Positions 27,814-37,081 of a DNA stretch of 64,000 nt are shown piece by piece (the stretch's first letter is position 1; the number at the start of each line of letters is the position of its first letter). The stretch is taken from the NCBI GenBank assembly GCA_023439505.1, contig JAEXNR010000007.1, forward strand, positions 434,001 through 498,000. The letters run 5' to 3'. A program made the translations under genes and the position numbers. The notes under the pieces were generated by a model that saw nothing but the letters and a program-made list of their open reading frames with translations, searched no databases and was not told where the DNA came from. This DNA is from Bacillota bacterium (GTDB lineage: Bacteria > Bacillota > Clostridia > Lachnospirales > Lachnospiraceae).

Positions 27814-28368
27814 TTAAACAGTAAGAATTTCTTTCGATTTCTCATCCATACACTTATCAATTTCTGCAACAAATTTATCTGTTAATTTCTGAATTTCATC
27901 TTCAAGATGTTTAAACTCATCTTCTGAAATCTCACTGGCTTTATTCTGCTTCTTGAATAATTCATTGGCATCTCTTCTGATATTTCTGACAGCAACTTTC
28001 GCACTTTCTGCCTTCTTCTTAACATCCTTCACCAGTTCTTTTCTTCGATCCTCAGTCAATTCAGGAAATACAAGACGAATCATTTTACCATCATTACTTG
28101 GTGTTAACCCTAAGTCAGAATTAATGATTGCTTTTTCAATTTCCTTAATTAATTTGCTTTCCCAAGGCTGAATCTGGATCACTCTTGCCTCCGGAACCGA
28201 TATATTGGCAACCGCCTGTAATGCTGAAGGCTGTCCATAATAATCCACTCTTAATTTATCCAAAAGATGTGGATTTGCTCTTCCGGCACGAATGGTTGCA
28301 TAATCTTCCTTCAATGTATCAATTGTTTTTCCCATCTTTAGATTAAACTGCTCTAATTTCGCGTCCAT
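27814..28368 (-). CDS. frr: Ribosome recycling factor
   Basis: A 184-residue cytosolic factor that splits post-termination ribosomes with EF-G. Conserved landmarks: [33 protein letters not shown], and [14 protein letters not shown]. Normal length. GGAGGG precedes the ATG. Directly downstream of pyrH, the usual pyrH-frr pairing. Confidence 0.98.
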   Translation of the reverse strand: MDAKLEQFNLKMGKTIDTLKEDYATIRAGRANPHLLDKLRVDYYGQPSALQAVANISVPEARVIQIQPWESKLIKEIEKAIINSDLGLTPSNDGKMIRLVFPELTEDRRKELVKDVKKKAESAKVAVRNIRRDANELFKKQNKASEISEDEFKHLEDEIQKLTDKFVAEIDKCMDEKSKEILTV

Positions 28369-28403
28369 TTTCTATCCCTCCGATAACATATTTCATTTTT
28401 CAG

Positions 28404-28424
28404 ATATAAAGCCGCTTCGCGGCT
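28404..28424 (-). terminator. Short GC hairpin between pyrH and frr
   Basis: AGCCGC-GAA-GCGGCT on the minus strand (28410-28424) followed by TTATAT. The stem is only 6 bp and the T-run weak, so it is more likely an attenuating or RNA-stability element than a full terminator. Confidence 0.35.
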
Positions 28425-28461
28425 ATTAAGTTAATCATATTATTTTCTCAGATACGTAATT

Positions 28462-29166
28462 TTATATCGTAACTTTTGTACCGTTTGATGTACCCCTCGC
28501 TGCATTTACTATGCTGTTTTCCTCCGAAAGACCGAACAGTAAGATCGGCATTTTGTTCTCGATGCATAAAACAGTTGCCGTCATGTCGACAACGCCCAGT
28601 TTTTTATCAAGAACTTCCTGTAAAGGAATTTGATCAAACTTCTTAGCTTCAGGATTAAGTTTTGGATCACTGTCATAAACACCGTCTACCGCTCTAGCCA
28701 TTAAGATAATATCACAATCCAGTTCTACGGCGCGGAGTACCGTTGCCGTATCTGTCGAGAAATAAGGATGTCCTGTTCCGCCAGCTAAAAATGCAACCCC
28801 GCCTCGTTTCATACATTCAAGTACATGATCTTTCGAAAATAATTCTGTCATATTTGCGCATGCAAATGGTGTATATACCTTCGTCTCCATGCCTGCATAA
28901 CGGAATATCTCAGAGACATAGATACAATTCATGACAGTCGCCAGCATCCCGATCTGATCCGCTTTGGTACGATCGATGGTTTCACTTGTTCTTCCTCTCC
29001 AGAAATTCCCGCCGCCAATCACAATACTGACCTGAATTCCTTCCTTGACAAGCTCCATCACCTGCTTTGCAACTGCGATACAGGTAGCTTCATCAAAACC
29101 GGTTTTTTTATCACCGGCCAATGCTTCTCCGCTTAATTTTAACAATACTCTATTGTATTCTTTCAT
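28462..29166 (-). CDS. pyrH: UMP kinase
   Basis: A 234-residue amino-acid-kinase-fold enzyme phosphorylating UMP to UDP, allosterically controlled by GTP and UTP in the family. Seen: RVLLKLSGEALAG at the N-terminus, VIGGGNFWRG, ATVMNCIYV, and GGTGHPYFSTDTAT. The open frame begins at 29238, but the conserved family N-terminus begins at the ATG at 29166 (MKEYNRVLL), with GGAGG 11 bases upstream. Usually follows tsf; here an accessory block separates them. Confidence 0.96.
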   Translation of the reverse strand: MKEYNRVLLKLSGEALAGDKKTGFDEATCIAVAKQVMELVKEGIQVSIVIGGGNFWRGRTSETIDRTKADQIGMLATVMNCIYVSEIFRYAGMETKVYTPFACANMTELFSKDHVLECMKRGGVAFLAGGTGHPYFSTDTATVLRAVELDCDIILMARAVDGVYDSDPKLNPEAKKFDQIPLQEVLDKKLGVVDMTATVLCIENKMPILLFGLSEENSIVNAARGTSNGTKVTI

Positions 29167-29261
29167 GCTCTTGCCTGCCTCCATGCGTAAATATCTTATA
29201 TCATTTAACATTCTATAATAATTTACCACAAAACGCATGATATTTCCAGCATTTAATCAGA

Positions 29262-30098
29262 TTATTCAAAAATATTCTCTACATCCACCTGAGCATAGCT
29301 TAAGGAACAGAAACCTTCAATTACGGCTCCATTATTAATCTGAACCGATTTTGCTTTAATATTTCCTTTAATTATCGCTGTGGAGTCAATAACAATCGGT
29401 CCGTTAATATCAATTTCACCTTTTACCGCACCGGCAATCACACCGGATGCAGCATTAATGTTTCCAATAATTACAGTTCCCAATCCAACCTTAACACTGC
29501 CCTCACTGGTGATACAGCCTTCCAGACGATCCGTATTCACATATACCTCTGCCGCACTTGAGTTGCCTGATACTTTACCGGTAATCGATAGCTTTCCAAG
29601 ACATTCAATATCTCCCGTAATGGTGCCGTTGATTTCCAGGGAGCCATCTGAAGAAATACTTCCGTTAATTACAGTTCCCTTGGTAATTACCGTGACTTCA
29701 TCATCACTTGATACAGATGCTGCTCTTACTTTATGCATATCCTTGTCCGCTTCAATTTTTGTTACTTTTTCTTCTTCGGTTAATGCATCCAATAATTCTA
29801 AATCAAGATTATCCTCCATTACGTTCTCATCTCCCTTTAATTCATAGAGTTCGTCTTCCAACTCATCATCAAGTTCTGACGTCTGCAGCTCTTCTTCCGT
29901 CATTGGATCATCCCGTACAAATTCTTCCAGATAATCCATCAGTCTCTCATTTTCCAAACTGTACTTTTCCGCTTCAATCTCAGTTTTTAAGGTGTCTACC
30001 ATTTGGTTATCTTCCTCATCCTGCTCTGAAGTATTATCCGGCAGCAATTCATTCACAGCCTGAGTCAAATCATCCTTAAACTCCCTAAAAAAGCTCAT
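29262..30098 (-). CDS. Bactofilin-family polymer-forming protein with acidic N-terminal region
   Basis: About 278 residues. The first 125 are very acidic and probably helical or disordered; residues about 135-270 form a right-handed beta-helix of the bactofilin (DUF583) type, seen as repeated hydrophobic-Gly patterns such as TVINGSISSDGSLEINGTIT and GVIAGAVKGEIDINGP. Bactofilins polymerise into cytoskeletal filaments that recruit cell-wall enzymes. The ATG at 30098 (MSFFREFKDD) with AGGAGG 9 bases away is preferred over 30104. It follows a polysaccharide deacetylase gene by 25 bases, suggesting a joint envelope role. Confidence 0.88.
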   Translation of the reverse strand: MSFFREFKDDLTQAVNELLPDNTSEQDEEDNQMVDTLKTEIEAEKYSLENERLMDYLEEFVRDDPMTEEELQTSELDDELEDELYELKGDENVMEDNLDLELLDALTEEEKVTKIEADKDMHKVRAASVSSDDEVTVITKGTVINGSISSDGSLEINGTITGDIECLGKLSITGKVSGNSSAAEVYVNTDRLEGCITSEGSVKVGLGTVIIGNINAASGVIAGAVKGEIDINGPIVIDSTAIIKGNIKAKSVQINNGAVIEGFCSLSYAQVDVENIFE

Positions 30099-30123
30099 TT
30101 GCATTTACCTCCTATGTATGGTT

Positions 30124-31374
30124 TTATTGAACTGAATCCGCTTTAATCTGTTGAATAGGTGTCACACTGTCATCAATTGGTGCGATCTCGGCTCCACCTG
30201 AGATTAATGTCTCTATCAAATCCGGCAATGAATCCAATGTCTTCTTATGTTCTACGGAATCATGCATCAGAACAATCGATGTTCTTTTTTGTGCGATTCC
30301 ATCCAGTACATTCTTAACCAACTGATCTTTCGTATAATCGACGCCCGTCTCATCACCATTCTCTACGTTCCAGTCAAAATACCTGATTGATTTCTCATTG
30401 AGATAACGAACAAACTCCTTCATACTTGCTTTACTTACAAGATTGGCGCTTCCGCCAGGAAATCGATAGATTGAAGGCTCATACCCAGTAGTATCATATA
30501 ACAAATTCCTCAGTTTTGTAAAGTCCTTATCAAAATCTTGCACGGAATTGTAAATCTGCTTATACACGTGGGAATAGGAATGCATCCCCAGTGTATGACC
30601 CTCATCTATGATCTTCTGATACATGTCCAAAGAATTTTTATCCGTCTTCCCAACAACAAAAAAAGTTGCCTTTACTTTATTCTTTGCAAGAATATCTAAT
30701 ATATCATTGGTATAAATACTGGGACCGTCATCAAAGGTCAGGTACACCTTTTTCCCTTCATACTTCCCTATATTTAAACTCTTATTTTCGTTTTTCGTAT
30801 TGTTATTGCTTCCACTGTTTTTATTATCTGCTGTATCTGATTTTTTTACCGACTTTGCTGCTTTGGCAACCGTGTCATCAGATGTTTCGGTACTATTCGA
30901 ATCCTCCGTATGATTCAAAGCATCCCGTAAATCCTTGGCATGTTCCCTGGTCTCTTCGTTGATTATTTCATTCTCTGTTCCCTTGCTCCTTGTCTGACCG
31001 TCAGTAATCTTCTGATTTATTCCACTTAACGGATTCTTTTCTGCTCCCGGTACCCCACCTTCCTTTACTGAAGATGCATCTGCTTGTCCGCTTATCACAT
31101 CGTTATCCGTATCAGCTCGTTGTGCCGCAAACGCATAATTTTCATTTGAACCAATCATTGAAATTTCATTATGATTCCCATCTTGCAGCAAGTCATTAAC
31201 CTGTTTTTGTAATCTTCCAAGCTGAACCCCCAAAACAATGCATCCAACCGTTGGCAGAATTATCAAAATAGTTACAATAATAATGATGACTGTTTTAATT
31301 CTGTTAATCCTTTTTCTTCTTTCCTCTTTCGATTTTAGAGACTTAATTCCCCCATCTGATAACCTCTGATCCAT
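30124..31374 (-). CDS. Membrane-anchored polysaccharide deacetylase (NodB/PgdA-like)
   Basis: About 416 residues: cytoplasmic basic N-terminus, one transmembrane segment around 27-49, a Ser/Asn/Lys-rich extracellular spacer of about 150 residues, and a C-terminal CE4 domain. The metal and catalytic motifs are YLTFDDGPS (Asp-Asp), HSYSH (HxxxH-like) and RFPGGS, with LMHDSVEH near the end. It probably deacetylates peptidoglycan GlcNAc or a surface polysaccharide. A GTG at 31389 is in frame, but GAGGTGAGGG fits the ATG at 31374. Next gene is the bactofilin. Confidence 0.92.
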   Translation of the reverse strand: MDQRLSDGGIKSLKSKEERRKRINRIKTVIIIIVTILIILPTVGCIVLGVQLGRLQKQVNDLLQDGNHNEISMIGSNENYAFAAQRADTDNDVISGQADASSVKEGGVPGAEKNPLSGINQKITDGQTRSKGTENEIINEETREHAKDLRDALNHTEDSNSTETSDDTVAKAAKSVKKSDTADNKNSGSNNNTKNENKSLNIGKYEGKKVYLTFDDGPSIYTNDILDILAKNKVKATFFVVGKTDKNSLDMYQKIIDEGHTLGMHSYSHVYKQIYNSVQDFDKDFTKLRNLLYDTTGYEPSIYRFPGGSANLVSKASMKEFVRYLNEKSIRYFDWNVENGDETGVDYTKDQLVKNVLDGIAQKRTSIVLMHDSVEHKKTLDSLPDLIETLISGGAEIAPIDDSVTPIQQIKADSVQ

Positions 31375-31595
31375 TGTGAAAGCCCTCACCTCTGTCCGTC
31401 ATTCTCTAGATTTTATACTACCACATTTCGTCATATAAGAACATATTTTTTCATAATACCGGACAAATTTACTATATTCGATGATTGTATTTTATCATTC
31501 CCGATCTATCATATGAGAAGTTTTCTTATTAAATGCCACCATATCAATAATTATGGAGCAAGATGCACCTGAACTCCGTCTCAACATATCATGAA

Positions 31596-31629
31596 CGAAA
31601 AAAGCATTCAGCCAAAACACTGAATGCTT
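31596..31629 (-). terminator. Terminator of the ribosyl-utilisation operon
   Basis: On the minus strand AAGCATTCAG pairs perfectly with CTGAATGCTT across an 8-base loop and is followed by TTTTTTCG. It lies about 40 bases after the stop of the glycohydrolase gene. Confidence 0.88.
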
Positions 31630-31671
31630 ATTCCTGGTCCTATTTTTTGTCCCGGAGGTTTTTGTCTGCGT

Positions 31672-33801
31672 TTAGCAGCTCTTTACCACTATATCTTTGT
31701 AATGGCAATGACTACCTTCATAAACTCCCAATCCAATCTGGCCGTAGTTGTATGCATGGACATCCTCATATTCTATGATTACTTTTTCATCTATATATGC
31801 TGTTATTCTATGATCCTTAACTTCGATACGGAATCGATAGTCCTTTCCCATCTCGTACTCATAGGGCTCACTTATAACAATCCTTCTATTCTTCTGACGC
31901 TTCACCAGAGCCACCTGTCCATCTCCGTAGAATCCAAAACCATAATGCCTGATTGCCCCCTGGACCCGGAATAAAACCATGTGGTGATTTCCTCGCTGAG
32001 GGTTGACGATACATTCATAGGAATAATCCTTATGATAATAATAACCGGTGTAGCTTTCGCCCTCATCACTGCAGCTTCCGCTTAAATATTCATGATCTAA
32101 CTCCCATAATCCGTTCTTATAGGTGAACTGACTTATTTCTCTGTGAAGGGTGGAGTGTCCGAAACCATAGTTTTCAATTTTTTCTTTTGAAAAGTTAATA
32201 TTAAATACAGGTTCTCCTGCAAACTCCAGATATTTCATGAATACAATCATACATTTATCATTGACTTTTGTGTCAGCACTTCTATAAATTACAACACCTG
32301 CTTCCTTGATCAGGCAACTTTCCACTACAGGTATACGATATTCTAATTCCGTCCATCTGTCACACAGTTCATACGCCTCGGACAGATATATTTTGTCATT
32401 ATTGATATCCTTAATATAAATCTTTGCGGTAAGAACAAATCCACTGTCATTAAACAGCGCTGTTTTTACCGTTTGACCGGTATATAAAATCGGCGTAAAC
32501 GCCGGATCATATCTTGAATCATGCAAATCGTGGGGTTGAACATATGTTTTATGGTATACATTGACCTTTGTATTGCTTTGCAATCGATTGGCTGTAATCT
32601 TTAAGCAGCGTACTTCATCCTGAAACAATGTATTTTCCGTATGAATTTCAGCACTCTTATCATTGGAGGCAGTCTTCATGGCCTGAGTAGATTTCGGCAG
32701 TCGAAAATGCAGATGATAATTGCTGTCTTCAACTACGAAGTTCCAGTCTTCCGGAGGTGTAATCCCCATTATCTTACATCCGAGACTGCAGAAAAACTCC
32801 GCGCTTTTTTCAACGGTTGTTATATTAAGTCCGCCGATCACACTGGAAGATAGCAGCAAGTCATTCACCGGCCTCACCCATTTATCTTCGATATGATGAA
32901 TTCCCACCAGAACCCCAAGAATGGCTCCCACATTGCCGGCATTACAATCCGTATCCCATCCACACATATTACAGATGCAGAGGGTATTGCTAAAATCCCC
33001 CTCTCCATAAAGCATGGAAAGCAGCATAACGGCCGAATTGGGGATAATATGACAGCTTCCGGGATACTTATCGTAGCCGTAATTTTCTTTAACAAATTGA
33101 AAGCATTCTCTCCAGCTTTTGATCTGATCCATCTGATAGTAGCCCATCACATCCCGGGCCATTCTAACATATTCACTTGTCTCAGGCAGCAAGGATAATC
33201 CTGCACGAATCACATCCTGAATATGATTTTCCTTATAGGCGGCGCTGATACATCCGGCAACAAATTTTGCTCCATTAATTCCCTCGCCGTCATGCGATAC
33301 CCCGGCCATCTTAGCTGCGTAACGGGCTGCCAGCTCCGGATTACCGGGAGCTACAAAGCCCCAGCAGTCACTAAATATCTGCCCGCCGATCTGTTGTGCA
33401 CAAGCGAGGCCATTTTGTTCTATGGATCCGGACACGGGTGCGTCTATGCCATATTTCAGATTCATATAAGCCGTGTGCTCCGTTGAGATCCCATATCCTC
33501 CCCACCAAAAGAAACCATGGTTTTCCGGCGCATAATTGAGCCAGGTATCCCCCATCTCTTTCTCTGTGATTTGTTCAATATCGTGACTGTAGTCCTTGAT
33601 TGCCCTGACAAAGAAAAATGGTCCGTTGCTGTCATCATCGGCTGCATAATCCTGATAGTCCACCAGATATCCGTTTATCTCATCATAAACCCTGCCAATC
33701 TGCTCATAGGTCCATCCCTCAATCGGAGAACCAAGACGAATTCCTATGATCTTTCCAAGCCAACCCGCATAGGTCTGTTCCAAATATTCCTGATAACTCA
33801 T
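31672..33801 (-). CDS. ADP-ribosylglycohydrolase-family protein with two C-terminal beta-sandwich domains
   Basis: A 709-residue protein without signal peptide. Residues 1-330 form an ADP-ribosylglycohydrolase (ARH/DraG) domain: YAGWLGKIIGIRLGSPIEG, the first metal cluster AADDDS (Asp55-57), HDGEG, and the second cluster GWDTDCNAGNVG (Asp283, Asp285) are all present, so it should be a binuclear-Mg glycohydrolase. Residues about 340-520 look like a beta-rich domain, and about 530-709 like a laminin-G/DUF1080-type jelly roll ending GQIGLGVYEGSHCHYKDIVV. It is last in an operon with sugar ABC transporter genes and ribokinase, so the substrate is probably an imported ribosyl compound rather than ADP-ribosylated protein. 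AAAGGAGG precedes the ATG. Confidence 0.85.
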   Translation of the reverse strand: MSYQEYLEQTYAGWLGKIIGIRLGSPIEGWTYEQIGRVYDEINGYLVDYQDYAADDDSNGPFFFVRAIKDYSHDIEQITEKEMGDTWLNYAPENHGFFWWGGYGISTEHTAYMNLKYGIDAPVSGSIEQNGLACAQQIGGQIFSDCWGFVAPGNPELAARYAAKMAGVSHDGEGINGAKFVAGCISAAYKENHIQDVIRAGLSLLPETSEYVRMARDVMGYYQMDQIKSWRECFQFVKENYGYDKYPGSCHIIPNSAVMLLSMLYGEGDFSNTLCICNMCGWDTDCNAGNVGAILGVLVGIHHIEDKWVRPVNDLLLSSSVIGGLNITTVEKSAEFFCSLGCKIMGITPPEDWNFVVEDSNYHLHFRLPKSTQAMKTASNDKSAEIHTENTLFQDEVRCLKITANRLQSNTKVNVYHKTYVQPHDLHDSRYDPAFTPILYTGQTVKTALFNDSGFVLTAKIYIKDINNDKIYLSEAYELCDRWTELEYRIPVVESCLIKEAGVVIYRSADTKVNDKCMIVFMKYLEFAGEPVFNINFSKEKIENYGFGHSTLHREISQFTYKNGLWELDHEYLSGSCSDEGESYTGYYYHKDYSYECIVNPQRGNHHMVLFRVQGAIRHYGFGFYGDGQVALVKRQKNRRIVISEPYEYEMGKDYRFRIEVKDHRITAYIDEKVIIEYEDVHAYNYGQIGLGVYEGSHCHYKDIVVKSC

Positions 33802-33813
33802 ATTGTACCTCCT

Positions 33814-34638
33814 TTAGGCTTTCACACTGCCGGCAGTCATCCCTTCCACAAAGTAATTCTGTAGTAAAATAAATACCAGCACAATGGGAAGCATGGAAAT
33901 CATGGCAGCGGTAAATATCATTGCAAGATCGGCACCCTTTTCCGTAACAAATAATACGTATCTGGTCGATACCGTTTTAAGTACAGATTCCTGCAAAAAT
34001 GTATTTGCAATGGTAAATTCATTCCAGGTACTGACAAACACGATAAGAGCAATTGTGGTAACGATCGGCTTTGACAAAGGAAAAATAATCTTGCCGATGA
34101 TCTGAAAGATTCCGCATCCGTCAATCAATGCCGCTTCACTAAGTTCATTCGGAATACCAAGAATAAAGGTTCTTGAAAGCAGTATATTAAACGGAAGATT
34201 CGTTGCAATATAGATTAAGATTAATCCAAGGTGCCTGTTGACCAGATCCAGTTCGGAAAATCCAAAATATAGCGGAGCAAGAAAGGACAATAGCGGAATG
34301 GACATCGCCACCCCAAAGTATACCAGCAATGAATTCTTGATCCTGATATTTGATTTTGCCATAAAATAACCCATCAGCATGGATAAGGTAAGAACTATCA
34401 GCGTTGTGATGACACTTACCATAATACTATTTATATAGGCTCTTGTATACCCGCCAATATTCCAGGCATTGATAAAATTATCAAAATTCGCCTGATTGGG
34501 CAGTCCGATCGGAAACTTCTTAATTGACTTGTCGGTACGAAAGGAGTTGAACGCAATGATTACAATAGGAACGATCTGACAAAATGCTACGATTATCAGG
34601 ACCAAATTTAGTATGATACGTTTTATTTTTTTCTTCAT
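33814..34638 (-). CDS. Carbohydrate ABC transporter permease, MalG type
   Basis: A 274-residue CUT1-family permease with six hydrophobic segments. The EAA loop reads ELSEAALIDGCGIFQIIGKI, which docks to the ATPase; the segment IVFVSTWNEFTIANTF is typical of the family. It follows the MalF-type permease by 5 bases. No ATPase gene is in the operon, as is common for CUT1 systems that share an MsmK-like ATPase. Confidence 0.94.
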   Translation of the reverse strand: MKKKIKRIILNLVLIIVAFCQIVPIVIIAFNSFRTDKSIKKFPIGLPNQANFDNFINAWNIGGYTRAYINSIMVSVITTLIVLTLSMLMGYFMAKSNIRIKNSLLVYFGVAMSIPLLSFLAPLYFGFSELDLVNRHLGLILIYIATNLPFNILLSRTFILGIPNELSEAALIDGCGIFQIIGKIIFPLSKPIVTTIALIVFVSTWNEFTIANTFLQESVLKTVSTRYVLFVTEKGADLAMIFTAAMISMLPIVLVFILLQNYFVEGMTAGSVKA

Positions 34639-34643
34639 AGCCT

Positions 34644-35525
34644 CTAATCCTCACTTCTCTTTCTTATCATCATAAACATTCCTAATATGGCAAATGACAA
34701 CACCGCCTGAACAACAGCAATAGAGCTGGCATATCCTGCCTTGTATTTAAACAATGAATTCTTATAGAGCATCGTGGACAATAATTCCGAACCGGCTCCT
34801 CCCTTTGTCATAACCCAGACATAGTCGAAGGTTCCGATGGACCACACCATTGTAGCTGTGAGAATAAAAATGATCGTATTCTTTATACAGGGTGCGGTTA
34901 CATATCTCATTTTTTCCAGTGTATTTGCACCTTCCACATCAGCCACTTCATAAAGAGAAGGGTCTATTTGCTGTAAGCCGCTCATGAAAATAACCAGTAC
35001 GAATCCCCACCAATGCCAGTTATCAACCATAGCTACTGAAAATAATGCATTTTTCGGTGCCAGCCAGTCTCTGGTAAGAAAGTCCAGATTCAATTTTTCA
35101 AGAATCACATTAATTCCGAAATAGGGATTATAAAAGGTTGCGAAGATTTTACCGGCAATTGCTGCCGATATGACATAGGGCAAAAAGTAAATCGTCCGGT
35201 AAATAATCTGACCTTTTTTGATTCTGGAGAGAAAGTAACCGATGACAAAGCCCAGAAAAATAGGAATTGTCAAAAATACAATCATCCATTTTATATTGTT
35301 TAATAACGCTCCATAAAACTCTACATCATGAAACAGTTCATAATAGTTTTGAAGGCCGATAAATTTCTTCGCTCCGATTCCGCTCCATTGGGTAAAAGAA
35401 CCATACACCGTATTAAGCGACGGTACAATCACCATAACAAAGTGATATAAAAAAATTGGTAACACGATAAGATAGGCCACTTTGTTTGTTCTTCGTTCAA
35501 ATGAGGATTTTAATTTTTTATTCAT
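34644..35525 (-). CDS. Carbohydrate ABC transporter permease, MalF type
   Basis: A 293-residue CUT1-family permease with six hydrophobic segments. The ATPase-contact EAA loop is YEVADVEGANTLEKMRYV. AAGGAG precedes the ATG by 7 bases. A long hairpin (35605-35640) separates it from the binding-protein gene upstream, as in operons where the receptor is made in excess. Confidence 0.94.
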   Translation of the reverse strand: MNKKLKSSFERRTNKVAYLIVLPIFLYHFVMVIVPSLNTVYGSFTQWSGIGAKKFIGLQNYYELFHDVEFYGALLNNIKWMIVFLTIPIFLGFVIGYFLSRIKKGQIIYRTIYFLPYVISAAIAGKIFATFYNPYFGINVILEKLNLDFLTRDWLAPKNALFSVAMVDNWHWWGFVLVIFMSGLQQIDPSLYEVADVEGANTLEKMRYVTAPCIKNTIIFILTATMVWSIGTFDYVWVMTKGGAGSELLSTMLYKNSLFKYKAGYASSIAVVQAVLSFAILGMFMMIRKRSED

Positions 35526-35604
35526 ATATACTCCTTACTGGTTTTGTGAAAGTACGATAAAGCAAGATGAACCGGCAAACCGTTTCCTTGTCATGAATAC
35601 GATC

Positions 35605-35640
35605 AATGTAACAGAAAGGCAGACACCCTTCTGTTACATT
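35605..35640 (-). promoter_or_regulatory. Intercistronic hairpin after the binding-protein gene
   Basis: AATGTAACAGAA and TTCTGTTACATT form a perfect 12-bp stem with a 12-base loop (itself able to add GGG/CC pairs). No T-tract follows on the minus strand, so it more likely protects the upstream mRNA or trims downstream expression than terminates. Confidence 0.6.
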
Positions 35641-35663
35641 AATCCTGTTATGAGGGAAAAACA

Positions 35664-37061
35664 CTAGGGAAGAAGCGGTATGGCTCCTGACGCCCTCTCT
35701 TTTTCCGTAAGAGATTGAAGTTTACCAAGATACTCCTCAATCGTAGTCTTATTTTCCAGTACATTAACGATACCTTCATAGGCATATACTCTTGTCTCGG
35801 GAGGATAAAATGCATAGGTAGTATATCCATAATCTCCATTATCCAGAGCATTGTTTAACATCTTCCACATGTTCTGAACAACCGGATCCAGTCCGCCAAA
35901 CTCAGAATTATCAATTGCCATGGGAGCAACATCCATGCCGGCCTCTAAAAAGTCACTTTGAATGTCCTGAGAAAGCAATTTATTCAAGAGATATCCTGCA
36001 AGATCCGGAGATTCGGTATCTTCAGATACGCACCACATACCCCCGACAGCAATCGGTAAATGGGGTTTCTCCACATCATTAATCGCAGGATGAAGCATTA
36101 CACCTATTTTATCTTTCTGCTCCTGATCCAAAGGTGTAATCCAGTATGTAGCCCAGGTTCCTTCTAATTTAAATAATGATTTATCATTGGAAAAGGCATT
36201 AATCGCATCATCGCTGGTTAGCACATAGGATTTACCGTCAGCCAGATATCCCTTGTCATGCCAATTTTTATAAGTCTCAACCGTCTTCACATATTCGGAA
36301 TCGGTCCACTTTACATCATTTTTCCCCTGTAATACATCCTTGAGTTTATCTCTGCCTGTATAACTAAACATAATGGATAAATACCATTCCTGTGCCCAAG
36401 GCCAATCCTGTGTTCCAAGCATAATCGGATTATATCCCTTATCCTGCGCCACCTGACAAGCATTGTTAAATTCTTCAAGATTCGTTATTTCATCCGGATT
36501 TAATCCCAGCTCCGACATAATGTCTTTATTATACCATAAGACAATACCCTCATAACCGTAGGGAAGGGTATATACCTTATCATTGAATTTCGACAGATTG
36601 TATGCCCAGTCAAACAGCTTGCTATTCCAGGATCCCTCATCTGAATACTTGGTAATGTCGTAGAGCAGACCTTCGCTAACATATTGAGCCACATCCGCTG
36701 GTGAATCCACGATGAAGATATCCGGTCTGTCATTGGAGCTCATTCTGGTATTGGTTATGTCCATTCCCTGTCCGGGTGTAAATTTCAGTTTATAATTCGT
36801 TCCATTCTCACTATTATATTCACCTATAAATCTGTTGAAAACGCCTTCCATAATTGACGCTTGCTTCTCATCCGTTCCCGGAACTGAAACTTCAAATTCT
36901 TTCTCTTGCGCACTGGTGCTGCCCGAATCGCTACTTCCCGAATCTTTGGAACCTGTTGCCTTATCCTCGGGCTTTTTATCACCCTTGGAGCACCCATAAG
37001 CTCCAAACGATGTAATGATTAAGACACAAATAAGTATCACTGCCGTAAGTTTCTTTTTCAT
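35664..37061 (-). CDS. Extracellular sugar-binding lipoprotein of ABC transporter
   Basis: Family 1 solute-binding protein of about 465 residues. MKKKLTAVILICVLIITSFG followed by AYGC is a lipoprotein signal with lipobox; a Lys/Asp/Ser linker follows, then the substrate-binding domains with DIFIVDSPADVAQYVSEG and LPYGYEGIVLWYNKDI, conserved in CUT1 receptors. The start at 37061 is favoured over 37079 because AAGGAG lies 6 bases before it. Second gene of the operon after ribokinase. The ligand is not determinable from sequence, but the operon suggests a ribose-containing compound. Confidence 0.93.
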   Translation of the reverse strand: MKKKLTAVILICVLIITSFGAYGCSKGDKKPEDKATGSKDSGSSDSGSTSAQEKEFEVSVPGTDEKQASIMEGVFNRFIGEYNSENGTNYKLKFTPGQGMDITNTRMSSNDRPDIFIVDSPADVAQYVSEGLLYDITKYSDEGSWNSKLFDWAYNLSKFNDKVYTLPYGYEGIVLWYNKDIMSELGLNPDEITNLEEFNNACQVAQDKGYNPIMLGTQDWPWAQEWYLSIMFSYTGRDKLKDVLQGKNDVKWTDSEYVKTVETYKNWHDKGYLADGKSYVLTSDDAINAFSNDKSLFKLEGTWATYWITPLDQEQKDKIGVMLHPAINDVEKPHLPIAVGGMWCVSEDTESPDLAGYLLNKLLSQDIQSDFLEAGMDVAPMAIDNSEFGGLDPVVQNMWKMLNNALDNGDYGYTTYAFYPPETRVYAYEGIVNVLENKTTIEEYLGKLQSLTEKERASGAIPLLP

Positions 37062-37081
37062 AATCTTCTCCTTTTCCATTC

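Noticed and set aside
28369..28461. pyrH-frr hairpin as a full terminator
   Set aside because: Only 6-bp stem with a poor T-run; listed as a weak element because frr must be expressed with pyrH.
29380..29847. 155-codon plus-strand frame inside the bactofilin gene
   Set aside because: Repetitive beta-helix coding sequence gives long open frames on the other strand; no start signals.
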